A stretch of 64,000 nt of DNA from Thermoplasmata archaeon (GCA_023265395.1 JAHFTX010000003.1:53948-117947); one strand, 5' to 3'; positions 54,984 to 63,243 are shown, numbered from the stretch's first letter. A program made the numbers and translations. The notes: generated by a model not told the origin, from the letters alone.

Positions 54984-55625
54984 CTAGGCGTCCTTGACGT
55001 AGGTGTAGAGGATGTCCAGCGTGTAGGCGTTTCCGGCGTCGGTCTGGGTGCGGAAGCCGAAGATCGCTGGGCCGATCGTCGGGGTCTGGTCGCCGGCGTC
55101 GCTGAGGGTGACGTTGATCCCCCAGGTGCCATCATCCCAGAGCGCGACGTCGAAGTCGTCGGCGGACGTGTCGCGACTGATCTCGATGGTGACGTTGCCG
55201 GCCTCCCCCTGAGGGTTGGTCCCCTGGCCGGTCTTGGTGGTCCCGTCGGGAGTGACGATCTCCAGCGCGAAGGAGTCGGGCTGGTTGGCGTGGCGCGCCG
55301 TGTTGGGTTCGTCCATCCAGGTGAGCGTGAAGGTCACCGCCACGACGCTGCCATCGCCGATGGTGTCGCTCTTGGTCGAGGTGGTGCCCTCGGTGAGGGT
55401 GTCGCTGATCTGCACCGAGGCTTCCTCGAGGGCCAGCTCGTTGCCACTGTTGCGCTGGTGCTGCTGCCCGACGGCCCCGACGGCGATGGTCGATGCTTGG
55501 TAGGAGAAGAGCAGGCCCAGCATCACCACGATGGCGAGGAACCAGACCACCGTCTTCTTGCCGACCGCCGAGAGGAAGAACCGTCGCAGCTCGCGGTTGA
55601 GGATGGTCACTAGCGTGTCGGCCAC
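54984..55625 (-). CDS. Membrane-anchored protein with extracellular beta domain, unknown
   Basis: The 213-aa protein has one N-terminal helix (TVVWFLAIVVMLGLLFSYQA, residues 25-45) preceded by a basic amphipathic stretch (ILNRELRRFFLSAVGKK), then an outside domain of about 165 residues that is Thr/Asp-rich and mostly beta. The preceding segment resembles the N-terminus of ABC-2 type permeases, but no further helices follow. I recognise no family. Start GTG 55623-55625; a second in-frame GTG lies 5 codons in. It lies 61 bp after the KaiC-like gene and may be part of that operon. Confidence 0.65.
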   Translation of the reverse strand: MADTLVTILNRELRRFFLSAVGKKTVVWFLAIVVMLGLLFSYQASTIAVGAVGQQHQRNSGNELALEEASVQISDTLTEGTTSTKSDTIGDGSVVAVTFTLTWMDEPNTARHANQPDSFALEIVTPDGTTKTGQGTNPQGEAGNVTIEISRDTSADDFDVALWDDGTWGINVTLSDAGDQTPTIGPAIFGFRTQTDAGNAYTLDILYTYVKDA

Positions 55626-55686
55626 GACGCTCCCGCCCGGTGGTCCATGGCAGCAGAACGCTACTTAGGCTTTGTCGTGAGCAGGC

Positions 55687-56376
55687 TCAGCCCATGCCCA
55701 CCTGGACGGTGATCCCGTTGCGGTCGATGGCCATCAGGTGCCGCCCGGTGACGTGGTTGGTGCCGCGCATCTTGAGGACCTCGAGGTGGCGGTTGCGCCC
55801 CCCTTCGGTGGTCAGCGACGACGTCAGCAGCAGCACGCTGTCGACGACGTGGGCGACCTCGACGGGATAGGGCTCGGTCGGGTCGACCTCGCCGGTGAGG
55901 ATCGTGGTCGCCTGGACGTCCTTGAGCAGCACCGAGAAGTCATAGAGCAGGTCGCGGTAGTCGTCCTTGAAGCGCTCGAAGACCGTCACCGAGTCGATGA
56001 CCACCCGCTGCGGCATCAGGGTGGTCAGCTTCTCCTCGAGGGCGTGGAGCACGTCGCGGTAGTCCTTGGCCTGCTTGATCAGGCCTGAGAAGTCGTCATA
56101 GACGATCTGCTGGCCGAAGTACTCCTTCTTGAGGAAGGTGAGGTTGGAGGTGAAGCGCAGCATCCACTGGATACTCTCGCTGAGCGTGCTGATGAACAGC
56201 CCGGTCTCCCCGTCGCGCGCCCCCTGGGCCAAGAACTGCAGTCCGAGGGTGGTCTTGCCCGTGCCCGCGGGGCCTGCGACGAGGATGGTCGAGGGGAAGG
56301 GGAGGCCGCCCTGCGTCATGCCGTCGAGGCCAGGGATCCCCGAGCCGATCCGGACTAGCTGGTACTTCATCGTCAT
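55687..56376 (-). CDS. KaiC-like RecA-superfamily ATPase
   Basis: The 229-aa single-domain KaiC/RadA-like ATPase opens with IGSGIPGLDGMTQGGLPFPSTILVAGPAGTGKTT; Walker A is residues 35-42 (Lys41), and Walker B is MPQRVVIDSVTVF. The C-terminal part has TTILTGEVDP and HVVDSVLLLTSS with LEVLKMRGTNHVTGRHL, as in archaeal KaiC family members. Such ATPases have been proposed as signalling hubs in archaea and FlaH is a relative. I start at ATG 56374-56376 (a second ATG at 56368-56370). It is the last of five signalling genes in a row starting with CheY, 13 bp after its neighbour. Confidence 0.92.
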   Translation of the reverse strand: MTMKYQLVRIGSGIPGLDGMTQGGLPFPSTILVAGPAGTGKTTLGLQFLAQGARDGETGLFISTLSESIQWMLRFTSNLTFLKKEYFGQQIVYDDFSGLIKQAKDYRDVLHALEEKLTTLMPQRVVIDSVTVFERFKDDYRDLLYDFSVLLKDVQATTILTGEVDPTEPYPVEVAHVVDSVLLLTSSLTTEGGRNRHLEVLKMRGTNHVTGRHLMAIDRNGITVQVGMG

Positions 56377-56389
56377 CACCGCCGGGCGC

Positions 56390-57046
56390 TCAGCCCATCG
56401 CACCCTCGAGCTTGACCACCCGGTCGCTGAACTCCTTGAGGATGGAGAGCATGGTCGGGTGGATGTCGCCATGGGTGATAAGGAACACCTGTAGCCGCTC
56501 GTAGCGCTCGAGCAGCCCCCGCAGCTCCTGGAAGAACTCGCGGATGGAGCTCTCGCTGTTGTAGGCGGGCATGACCGAGAGGTTGTCCAGCAGCAGGAAG
56601 CTGGCATCCTCGAGCTTGACCTGGGTCTGGTTGCCGCTCATGCCGTCGAAGACCTGCTCGAAGGTGTTGGTCATCAGCTTGAGCCAGAAGAACCCCCCGA
56701 CGGAGAGCAGCGCCTTGACGTCGCCGACCCGGTCCCCGCCGACGGTGCCCTTGGTCACCAGATCGACGTAGGTCAGCTTCTGCCGCGGGATGTCGCGCTT
56801 GCGCAGCAGCAGGTCCATGAACTTGTGGGGCCGGTCGATGCTCAGATAGATCCCCTGGCGGGACTGGCGGCGCAACAGCAAGTCCAGCAGCGCGAGGTTG
56901 AGCTTGGGGATCAGGCTGTACCGCGCGATGAAGAGCAGCCGCCGCGCCTTCTCGTTGCGGAGGGTCTCATCGAGGTGGTCCAGCAGCCGCTCGTCATCAG
57001 CCAGTCTCCTCCCCCCCTTCCTCCTCGGGTGCCTCGGTGAACGCAT
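56390..57046 (-). CDS. RecA/KaiC-like protein without Walker A motif
   Basis: The 218-aa protein looks like a KaiC-type domain that lost ATP binding: where the P-loop should be it reads LLFIARYSLIPKLNLALLDLL, while later strands keep the pattern (GIYLSIDRPHKF, ASFLLLDNLSVMPAYNSES, LQVFLITHGDIHP). It also has TFEQVFDGMSGNQ. I cannot name a family. The longest frame starts at ATG 57046 and overlaps the CheC-like gene by 50 bp; CTG 57002-57004, after a purine-rich GGGGGGAGGAGA run, is a possible alternative. The adjacent intact KaiC ATPase suggests a catalytic/pseudo-subunit pair. Confidence 0.7.
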   Translation of the reverse strand: MRSPRHPRRKGGRRLADDERLLDHLDETLRNEKARRLLFIARYSLIPKLNLALLDLLLRRQSRQGIYLSIDRPHKFMDLLLRKRDIPRQKLTYVDLVTKGTVGGDRVGDVKALLSVGGFFWLKLMTNTFEQVFDGMSGNQTQVKLEDASFLLLDNLSVMPAYNSESSIREFFQELRGLLERYERLQVFLITHGDIHPTMLSILKEFSDRVVKLEGAMG

Positions 57047-57647
57047 CGAGGATCACGTCGAGGGTCTCCTTGTCGAGCACCATGAAGAAGTAGATCAGCG
57101 TCTGGTGGTCGCCCTCGCCGATCTCGAGGCCGATCATCAGGGTGTACTCGATGCTCTTGTCGTCCCCGGCGAACTTGAAGTCGAGGATCAGGCCCAGGGT
57201 ATCGACGACGAAGAGGTAGGCCGTCGGGACCAACGTGATGTTGAGCATGTTGGCCAGGATGTTGAGGATGATGCTGCTGATGATGTTGTGGATCTCCTTG
57301 AGGGCCGAGCGGGCCATGTACATGCTCTCGCGCGTGTACTCCTGGTCCTGCAGCATCGAGACCAGCTCGAAGGCGTCCTTCTCAGGGGAGAGCATCAGCA
57401 GCGAGCTCTCCAGCAGGCCGTAGAGGCGTGAGTAGGTGGCGACGATGGGCAGGTCGTAGTCGCCCATCTCGCGGAAGAGCAGCGTCGTCGGGACGATGTC
57501 GCACTGCAGCGTGCGCGTGGTGATCCCTGCGCGGTAGATCTTGGAGAGTGCGTCGCCCACCTGGGTGGCGCTCTCGGCACCCAGCTTCTGCAGCGCTTCC
57601 TCGATCTGGGCCTTGCGGACCTCATCCGCGGCGAGGTCGGCGGTCAT
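56997..57647 (-). CDS. Second CheC-like protein, with one apparent active site
   Basis: The 216-aa protein contains one CheC-type phosphatase helix: SALKEIHNIISSIILNILANMLNI, with the catalytic pair Glu118 and Asn121. The first CheC half is replaced by LQKLGAESATQVGDALSKI, which lacks the Glu-x-x-Asn pair. CheC proteins dephosphorylate CheY-P. The ending, LDKETLDVILDAF, fits the CheC fold. It starts at ATG 57645-57647, 21 bp after cheC. Its divergence suggests a different partner, perhaps the KaiC-like proteins downstream; that is inference. Confidence 0.78.
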   Translation of the reverse strand: MTADLAADEVRKAQIEEALQKLGAESATQVGDALSKIYRAGITTRTLQCDIVPTTLLFREMGDYDLPIVATYSRLYGLLESSLLMLSPEKDAFELVSMLQDQEYTRESMYMARSALKEIHNIISSIILNILANMLNITLVPTAYLFVVDTLGLILDFKFAGDDKSIEYTLMIGLEIGEGDHQTLIYFFMVLDKETLDVILDAFTEAPEEEGGEETG

Positions 57648-57668
57648 CGCGCAGGTGCCTCCGCAGAC

Positions 57669-58277
57669 CTACTGACGGTCCACCTTTAAGGCTTTCAGTA
57701 TCTGCGCGAGCGCCTCGGGTTGTGGCTTGAGGAACATGGTCACTTGCAGCGAGCGGTCGCGCTCGTGGAGGGTCGAGTGGATCACCAAGGTCTGCTCGTC
57801 AGCGGACCCCAGTTCCTCGAAGATGCCCGTGACGACATGGCCATCCTCGTCGATGGCCAGGAAGGGGACGCTGTTGCGCATCGAGACATCGAGGAAGGTC
57901 GACAGCGCGGTCAGGTAGGAGCCGCTGAGGATGTTGGCCGCCTCCTGCAACGCCGAGACCTCGAACTCGCCCAGCTGGGTCGTCTGGCCCGCCTTGCGCT
58001 CGAGCAGCAGGTCGGCGAGGATGAGCGCCGAGGCGTGGTCGAAGCCGATCAGGATGGTCCCCGGCAGGGGGCCGAGGATCGACAGACGCACCAGCACGCT
58101 CCCGTTCTTGTCCTTGGGGACGCTGTTGCGCACCACCGACAGCGGCGAGAGGTTGGCCCGCGGCACTGTCATCGTGATCGTGCGCTTGGCGAGCTTGCTC
58201 AGGGCGGTGGCGGCGTTGCCTGCGCCGATGGAGGTGGTCTCCTTGAGGGCATCGAGTTGCAGGTCGGTCAGGCTCAT
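57669..58277 (-). CDS. cheC: CheC, CheY-P phosphatase
   Basis: The 202-aa protein has the two pseudo-symmetric CheC helices: DALKETTSIGAGNAATALSKL (Glu13, but Ser16 where Asn is usual) and SALQEAANILSGSYLTALSTFL (Glu112, Asn115). So the second site is intact and the first has lost its Asn. CheC removes phosphate from CheY and in archaea connects chemosensing to archaellum output. It starts at ATG 58275-58277, 25 bp after cheY, same transcript. Confidence 0.92.
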   Translation of the reverse strand: MSLTDLQLDALKETTSIGAGNAATALSKLAKRTITMTVPRANLSPLSVVRNSVPKDKNGSVLVRLSILGPLPGTILIGFDHASALILADLLLERKAGQTTQLGEFEVSALQEAANILSGSYLTALSTFLDVSMRNSVPFLAIDEDGHVVTGIFEELGSADEQTLVIHSTLHERDRSLQVTMFLKPQPEALAQILKALKVDRQ

Positions 58278-58302
58278 CCGCAGGTCCCCTTGGACCCAGC
58301 GC

Positions 58303-58662
58303 CTACCGCTGGGCTTTCTCTAGGACGGAGATGACGGCCTTGGGGATGAAGGGCTTGATGATGAACCCCTTGGCCCCGGCCTGCAGCGCCTCGTTGACGA
58401 GTTCGTCCTGTCCGAGCGAGCTGATCATGACGACCTTGGCATGCGGGTCCTTCTGCATCAGCTGCTTGAGGGCCTCGATGCCATCGGTCCCGGGGAGCAT
58501 GATGTCCAGCGTCACCAGATCGGGCCGGATCGCCTCGTACTGGGTGACGACCTCGTTGCCGCGGCTGACCTCGCCGGCGATCTCGTAGCCGTTGTCCGTG
58601 AGGATCTCCCGGAGCACCTTGCGCATGAAGATCGCATCATCGACGATCATCACCCGTGCCAC
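58303..58662 (-). CDS. cheY: CheY-like response regulator (receiver domain only)
   Basis: The 119-aa receiver has acid pocket Asp8-Asp9 (MIVDDAIFMRKVL), phosphoacceptor Asp53 (LVTLDIMLPG), Ser81 in VVMISSLG, and Lys103 in FIIKPF. No output domain is attached. It starts at GTG 58660-58662; the frame further upstream contains the TATA element and is not coding. A TATA box lies about 63 nt upstream, giving a leader of some 38 nt. It leads the CheY-CheC-CheC2-pseudoRecA-KaiC operon. No CheA kinase is encoded in the window. Confidence 0.93.
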   Translation of the reverse strand: MARVMIVDDAIFMRKVLREILTDNGYEIAGEVSRGNEVVTQYEAIRPDLVTLDIMLPGTDGIEALKQLMQKDPHAKVVMISSLGQDELVNEALQAGAKGFIIKPFIPKAVISVLEKAQR

Positions 58663-58720
58663 GATGTACCCCCACGAAGGCCTTCCCCAAGGCCGTCGAC
58701 GCGCGTCCACTCCGCTCGCC

Positions 58721-58730
58721 GGATATATAC
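58721..58730 (-). promoter_or_regulatory. TATA box of the CheY-KaiC operon
   Basis: On the minus strand it reads GTATATATCC, the only AT-rich run between the DUF2240 gene and cheY. Initiation near 58700 would precede the GTG by about 38 nt. Confidence 0.65.
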
Positions 58731-58840
58731 TTGGTGGTGACGCACTTTCGCACATTCGCCTCCGCTGCACGACGAGCGTAACGTGCGTCCCTGCACCCGC
58801 ACTGGAGGCTCCCCAGCGTCGCCCATGGCTACGTGCCACG

Positions 58841-59323
58841 TCAGCGTGGCACACGCTCGGCGGCAAGCTCGGTGCGGACGAGCGGCAGCAGCGTCTGCAA
58901 CGGTACGCCCCGTTGGCCAGCCACCAACAGCGCCGCCACCCGCGGGTCGAGCAGTGTGCGCTCTTGCAGCTGGTGGATCACCGTGAGCAGCTCGGAGGTC
59001 GCCACCCCCGGGAGGTGCTGCTGCAGCGCCGCAAGGGTGGTGCCGAAGGCGGAGGTGTCGCGCACGTAGGTGAGGGCGCTGACGCTCGGCTTGAATCGCA
59101 TGGGCACCTCCACGCCCTTGGGCTCGAAGGTGGGTGCCAGCCCGCCGCTCTCGCTGACGAGCAGGCCCGCAGCGGTCGCCGCATCGACGAGACGCCCTGC
59201 ATCGGCGGGCGAGAACCAGCGCAGGTCGAAGGCGACGCAGTTGGAGACCTCGGCGCGGCTGAGCGTGCGCTTGCCCTTGAACTGGAACACCCGCGCGATC
59301 GCCATCCGCAGCTGCTGGCTCAT
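58841..59323 (-). CDS. DUF2240 family protein
   Basis: The 160-aa protein has the archaeal DUF2240 signature: MAIARVFQFKGKRTLSRAEVSNCVAFDLRWFSPADAGRLVDAATAAGLL, then LAPTFEPKGVEVPMRFKPS. The C-terminal half is helical (LLTVIHQLQERTLLDPRVAALLVAGQRGV). The N-terminal part may be a winged helix. Function is unknown in the family. I start at ATG 59321-59323. It is the last gene of a Cdc48-PRC-HisA-like-DUF2240 series, 41 bp after the HisA-like gene. Confidence 0.85.
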   Translation of the reverse strand: MSQQLRMAIARVFQFKGKRTLSRAEVSNCVAFDLRWFSPADAGRLVDAATAAGLLVSESGGLAPTFEPKGVEVPMRFKPSVSALTYVRDTSAFGTTLAALQQHLPGVATSELLTVIHQLQERTLLDPRVAALLVAGQRGVPLQTLLPLVRTELAAERVPR

Positions 59324-59364
59324 CGCCACCGAGGGAGTGCGACGCACCCTGAACCTGTCGGTGC

Positions 59365-60066
59365 TCAGCGCTCCTCGGGGACTGCCTCGAGGACCTCGAG
59401 CAAGCTCGCGACCCACCCGGCCATCCCGGCCGCGGCGGCTTGCTTCAGGAGCACCGAGGAGCCGGGGCCTGCGAGGTAGGTCTCGATAGGGGGCGGCGGT
59501 CCGAGCGCTGCTGCAAGGAGGGCGCCGTCCCAGGGGGGTGCCGACGCGCGGTTGAGGATCGCGGCTTGGAGGTGCAAGGTCGCCGCCTGGCGCAGCAGCT
59601 CCGCCGGCGGCCGGCGCAGCGCAGGGTCTGCGGCGCAGACCTCCAGGCCCTCCCCGATGTCGACGCTCAGGATCAGCCGGTCGCAGGAGCGCGCCGCGTC
59701 CGCCAGGAGCGTCCCGCTCGCCAGGGTGCGCGTGGAGAGGATCGCGCTGCTGCCGCCGGCCATCACGACGTCGAAGACCCCCTCGAGGGACCGCGGGCCG
59801 CAGTCGACCCACAGCTCGGTACCGGCATCACCGGCCTGTTCGCTGAGGGTACGGACGAGGTCGAGCTGCGGTCGGTCAGCCGCCACCCCATCGGCATCGA
59901 CCAGGACGATCGGCTGCTGGTCACGCAGCAGCAGCGCCAGCACGTCGGCAGGGCGGAGGGCGATGCCATCCTCGTCGCGGACGGTGTCGAAGACGCCCTC
60001 GACGACCGTGACGGGCTTGCCCTTGGCGATCGTCAGGGATGGCAGCCGCGCGAAGGGGGCCACCAT
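59365..60066 (-). CDS. HisA/HisF-like TIM-barrel protein (COG1411-type)
   Basis: The 233-aa protein has a reduced HisA/HisF pattern: ALRPADVLALLLRDQQPIVLVDADGVAADRPQLDLVRTL, ELWVDCGPRSLEGVFDVVMAGGSSAILSTRTL, and LILSVDIGEGLEV. This fits the archaeal family of uncharacterised HisA-related proteins rather than true HisA, because the barrel seems to keep the phosphate-site strands but not the standard catalytic Asp set. No other his genes are nearby. It starts at ATG 60064-60066, 12 bp after the PRC-barrel gene. A reaction cannot be assigned. Confidence 0.72.
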   Translation of the reverse strand: MVAPFARLPSLTIAKGKPVTVVEGVFDTVRDEDGIALRPADVLALLLRDQQPIVLVDADGVAADRPQLDLVRTLSEQAGDAGTELWVDCGPRSLEGVFDVVMAGGSSAILSTRTLASGTLLADAARSCDRLILSVDIGEGLEVCAADPALRRPPAELLRQAATLHLQAAILNRASAPPWDGALLAAALGPPPPIETYLAGPGSSVLLKQAAAAGMAGWVASLLEVLEAVPEER

Positions 60067-60078
60067 GGCAGCGCGGAC

Positions 60079-60324
60079 CTACTGGGTGACGTCCATGACC
60101 ACGACGTCTCGCACTGAGCGCATCGTGGTGAAGGGGAGGACGAGCCGCCCCTGGGCGTCGGTGGTGTACTGGCGCACGTCGACCTCCTCCTGCGGGATCA
60201 CGAGCACGTGGTGGAGCTCGCCCGTGGCAGTGTCCATGACGAAGTTGTTGATGACGCCGAGGATCCGGCCGTCCTTGGTCATGACGGTCTTGTTGCGCAA
60301 CTCCGTGAGGAACTTCTTGGCCAT
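60079..60324 (-). CDS. PRC-barrel domain protein
   Basis: The 81-aa protein is one PRC barrel: LRNKTVMTKDGRILGVINNFVMDTATGELHHVLVI, then LVLPFTTMRSVRDVVVMDV. Archaeal stand-alone PRC-barrel proteins have been tied to RNA metabolism (RimM-like), cell division (CdpB) and photosynthetic complexes in bacteria. The sequence does not decide among these. It starts at ATG 60322-60324, 34 bp after the cdc48 gene, so cotranscription is likely. Confidence 0.88.
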   Translation of the reverse strand: MAKKFLTELRNKTVMTKDGRILGVINNFVMDTATGELHHVLVIPQEEVDVRQYTTDAQGRLVLPFTTMRSVRDVVVMDVTQ

Positions 60325-60358
60325 GGGACACACCGCTGCCGTTGGACGGGACTGAGCC

Positions 60359-62557
60359 TCAGGAGTACTGCATGCCTATATCATCTTTCTTTTGACGCCG
60401 CGCGATGCCGCCTTCGAGCCGCTCCTTGATCACCTGGTAGTACTTGAGCGTCGCATCATCGCACGAGCCCCGCACCTTGTTGGCGGCGAAGGTGAAGTGC
60501 GCCTCGGTGACCGTCGAGGTCCCCTCCTTGATGGCCCGCATCGCCGCCTCGCGGACCACCCCCTCGAGGTCGGCTCCGACGAAGCCGCTGAGCCGGTTGG
60601 CCCATCCTTCGAGGTCGACGTCGGGCGCCAGGGGTACGCTGCGGGTGTGGACCTTGAGGATCTGCAGCCGGCCGCTGTCGGTGGGCGGGCCCACGAGGAT
60701 GAGGCGATCGAGCCGCCCCGGCCGCAGGATCGCCGGGTCGAGGATGTCGGGTCGGTTGGTCGCGGCGATCACCGAGACCCCCTCGAGGCGCTCGAGGCCG
60801 TCCATCGACGTCAGGAGCTGGTTGACGACCCGCTCGGCCGTCCGATCCCCCGTCCCGCGCCCGGGCGCCAGGCTGTCGATCTCGTCGAGGAACACCACAC
60901 AGGGAGCGGCCTGCCGGGCCTTCTTGAAGATCTCACGGACCGCCCGCTCGCTGTCCCCCAGCCACTTGCTGAGGACCTCGGGCCCCTTGATGGAGATGAA
61001 GTTGGCCGCGCTCTCGGTGGCGACGGCCTTGGCCAGCATCGTCTTGCCCGTCCCTGGAGGACCATACAGCAGCACCCCGCGCACGGGGCGGATGCCCTTG
61101 TCGGTGAAGGCCTGGGGGTTGGTCAGGGGCAGCTCGACCGTCTCCCGTAGCGCCTCCTTGACATCGTCGAGTCCGCCGACGTCATCCCAGTGCACCTGCG
61201 GGACCTCGACGAAGACGTCGCGCAGGCTCGAGGGCTCGATCTCCCGCAAGGCGTCGCGGAAGTCCTCCTCGGTCACCTGCATGCGCTCGAGCACCTCCTG
61301 GGGCATCGGCTTGTCGAGGTCGATCTCGGGCAGGTAGCGCCGCAGGGTCTTCATCGCTGCCTCCCGCACCAGGGCCTGGAGGTCGGCGCCCACGAAGCCG
61401 TGGGTGGCGTCGACGAAGCGATCGATCTTGAACCCCTCCACCAGCGGCATCCCGCGGCAGTGCACCTGCAGGATCTCAAGGCGGCCCGAACGGTCGGGCA
61501 CGCCGATCTCTATCTCGCGGTCGAACCGACCGGGCCGGCGCAGCGCCCCGTCGATGGCGTCGACGCGGTTGGTCGCGCCGATGACGATGACCTTGCCTCG
61601 GCCGGAGAGGCCATCCATGAGCGTGAGGAGCTGCGCCACGACCCGCCGCTCGACCTCGCCTTGGGTCTCCTCACGCTTGGGTGCGATGCTGTCGAGCTCG
61701 TCGATGAAGATGATCGAGGGCGCGGCCTTGGCTGCCTCCTCGAACTTGTCGCGCAGCATCCGCTCGCTCTCCCCGTAGTACTTGGACATGATCTCTGGGC
61801 CCTGGATGGAGAAGAAGGCTGCACCGCTCTCGTTGGCGACGGCCTTGGCGATCAGGGTCTTGCCCGTGCCTGGGGGGCCGTGGAGGAGAACCCCCTTGGG
61901 CGCCTCGATCCCCAGACGCTCGAAGAGCTCGGGGTGCTTGAGCGGCAGCTCGATCATCTCGCGGACGCGGCGGAGCTCCTCGGCCAATCCGCCGATGTCC
62001 TCGTAGCTCTCCGCGGTCCCGACGAAGGCCCCCTCGCGGACGGCCTCCTCCTTGATGCCGATCTCGGTCTCCTCGTCGACCTGGACGATCCCCTTGGGGG
62101 CGGTGGCGACGACGGTGAAGGGCAGCGCGCCGCCCATCAGCGCGATGCCGGGGATGAAGATCATGTCGCCGCGCATCAGGGGCCGGTTCTTCAGCTTGCC
62201 CTTGACGAAGGTCTCGAACCCGGGACCGAACTTGAGCCGCTGGTTGTCGGGCAGCAGCGGTCCGATGCCCACCTTGCTGGCCTTCTGCACCTCGGCCTTC
62301 GCGATGGTGACCTTGTCTCCCATCGAGACCCCGGCGTTCTTGCGGATCAGGCCATCGATGCGGATCAGCCCGCGGCCCTCGTCGGCTTGGAAGAGGCGCC
62401 ACACGACGGCTGCCGTGGTCTTGGTGCCATGGACCTCGATGATGTCCCCCGGCGAGAGCCCCAGCTCCATGCGGGTCTTGGTATCGATGCGGGCCCGGCC
62501 GCTGCCGACGTCCTGCTGGGTCGTCTCGGCGACACGCAAGGTGACCGATGCTGCCAT
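60359..62557 (-). CDS. CDC48/VCP-like AAA+ ATPase (unfoldase)
   Basis: The 732-aa protein has an N domain (double-psi barrel [20 protein letters not shown] plus 4-stranded part to about residue 180) and two AAA+ modules: Walker A GPPGTGKT at 227-234 and 499-506, Walker B IIFIDE at 282-287 and CVVFLDE in D2, with Arg fingers in GRFDR and GRLDR. It unfolds ubiquitin-like-tagged or other substrates for the proteasome. The C-terminus [10 protein letters not shown] ends in a hydrophobic-tyrosine-x motif resembling proteasome-docking HbYX tails, though not exact. It starts at ATG 62555-62557 with a TATA element about 30 nt upstream. Confidence 0.95.
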   Translation of the reverse strand: MAASVTLRVAETTQQDVGSGRARIDTKTRMELGLSPGDIIEVHGTKTTAAVVWRLFQADEGRGLIRIDGLIRKNAGVSMGDKVTIAKAEVQKASKVGIGPLLPDNQRLKFGPGFETFVKGKLKNRPLMRGDMIFIPGIALMGGALPFTVVATAPKGIVQVDEETEIGIKEEAVREGAFVGTAESYEDIGGLAEELRRVREMIELPLKHPELFERLGIEAPKGVLLHGPPGTGKTLIAKAVANESGAAFFSIQGPEIMSKYYGESERMLRDKFEEAAKAAPSIIFIDELDSIAPKREETQGEVERRVVAQLLTLMDGLSGRGKVIVIGATNRVDAIDGALRRPGRFDREIEIGVPDRSGRLEILQVHCRGMPLVEGFKIDRFVDATHGFVGADLQALVREAAMKTLRRYLPEIDLDKPMPQEVLERMQVTEEDFRDALREIEPSSLRDVFVEVPQVHWDDVGGLDDVKEALRETVELPLTNPQAFTDKGIRPVRGVLLYGPPGTGKTMLAKAVATESAANFISIKGPEVLSKWLGDSERAVREIFKKARQAAPCVVFLDEIDSLAPGRGTGDRTAERVVNQLLTSMDGLERLEGVSVIAATNRPDILDPAILRPGRLDRLILVGPPTDSGRLQILKVHTRSVPLAPDVDLEGWANRLSGFVGADLEGVVREAAMRAIKEGTSTVTEAHFTFAANKVRGSCDDATLKYYQVIKERLEGGIARRQKKDDIGMQYS

Positions 62558-62583
62558 GTGCTGCAGCCCGACCTTGGAGTGGT

Positions 62584-62593
62584 CCGATAAAGC
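62584..62593 (-). promoter_or_regulatory. TATA box of the cdc48 operon
   Basis: The minus-strand sequence is GCTTTATCGG, centred about 31 nt upstream of the ATG at 62557, giving a very short leader. No ribosome site is present. Confidence 0.45.
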
Positions 62594-62628
62594 CTGCTGC
62601 GGGGGCGGCTGAGTCCTCGAAGCGGCCC

Positions 62629-63063
62629 CTAGCGCAACCACACCGACGAATCGATGGTCTCGTAGACCGACTCCTCGACGGGGGAGAGGTCGACGGGCAG
62701 GGCGTCAGCAGCAAGTCCGTGGATCTGGCGCTTCTTGAGGATCCAATAGTGGATGCGCCACATCTTGCCCTTGAGCAGGGAGACCTCTTCGCGCGCCGTG
62801 GTGAGGATGCCCTCTTCCTCGAGCATGTAGAAGATGTCGCGGTCCTCGCTGCTGAGGGCATTGTCGATGACGTAGTCGGAGTAGCCGAAGAAGTTCATCA
62901 CGTACTCGGCCAGGTGGTCGAGGTCCTCGTCGGGAAGGCCGCGCTTGCCCACGGTGTTCGAGAGCGCCCGGTGGATGGTCGGGAGGGTGATGATGTCCTC
63001 GTCGGAACTCCCTGGCTGCATCAGGAGGGGTGAGAGAGAGACCCCTGATTCGATACCCTGCAT
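62629..63063 (-). CDS. Small helical protein, unknown (DUF6015-like)
   Basis: The 144-aa protein is helical with a winged-helix-like part: [67 protein letters not shown], then [15 protein letters not shown]. The order helix-helix-helix-wing suggests a DNA- or protein-binding fold, and I believe it resembles the archaeal DUF6015 family, with low certainty. It starts at ATG 63061-63063, with a TATA element about 30 nt upstream. It lies 71 bp before the cdc48 start on the same strand. Confidence 0.62.
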   Translation of the reverse strand: MQGIESGVSLSPLLMQPGSSDEDIITLPTIHRALSNTVGKRGLPDEDLDHLAEYVMNFFGYSDYVIDNALSSEDRDIFYMLEEEGILTTAREEVSLLKGKMWRIHYWILKKRQIHGLAADALPVDLSPVEESVYETIDSSVWLR

Positions 63064-63075
63064 AAGGGGTACATT

Positions 63076-63108
63076 CTTCGCGTTATCTGATAATAACCTT
63101 ACGCGAAG
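63076..63108. promoter_or_regulatory. Operator-like inverted repeat around a TATA element
   Basis: Arms CTTCGCGT (63076-63083) and ACGCGAAG (63101-63108) are perfect 8-bp inverted repeats, 25 bp centre to centre. Between them lies the minus-strand TATA element GTTATTATC (63089-63097) of the 144-aa protein gene. A dimeric repressor binding both arms would block that promoter. Confidence 0.5.
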
Positions 63109-63158
63109 TTTTTACCATCAGCACCGAAAACCAACGTATTCTCTGCGATGTAACGACG

Positions 63159-63206
63159 TTATTCGTCGCGTTTCGCTGGGGCTGATTCCGCAAACAGCTC
63201 CCCCAT
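63159..63206 (-). CDS. Predicted 15-aa small protein or leader peptide
   Basis: The ORF is ATG at 63204-63206, translated MGELFAESAPAKRDE, then TAA. GGAGGA lies exactly 6 nt before the ATG, and a TATA element TTTAAATA (about 63244-63251) lies about 25 nt upstream of that site, so both expression signals are in place. It could be a real small protein, a leader for the downstream 144-aa gene, or chance. It is too short to match families. The 95 bp to the next start hold the operator-like repeat. Confidence 0.35.
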   Translation of the reverse strand: MGELFAESAPAKRDE

Positions 63207-63243
63207 CGTTTCTCCTCCAAGGGGCACGGTGCGGTTCCGACGG

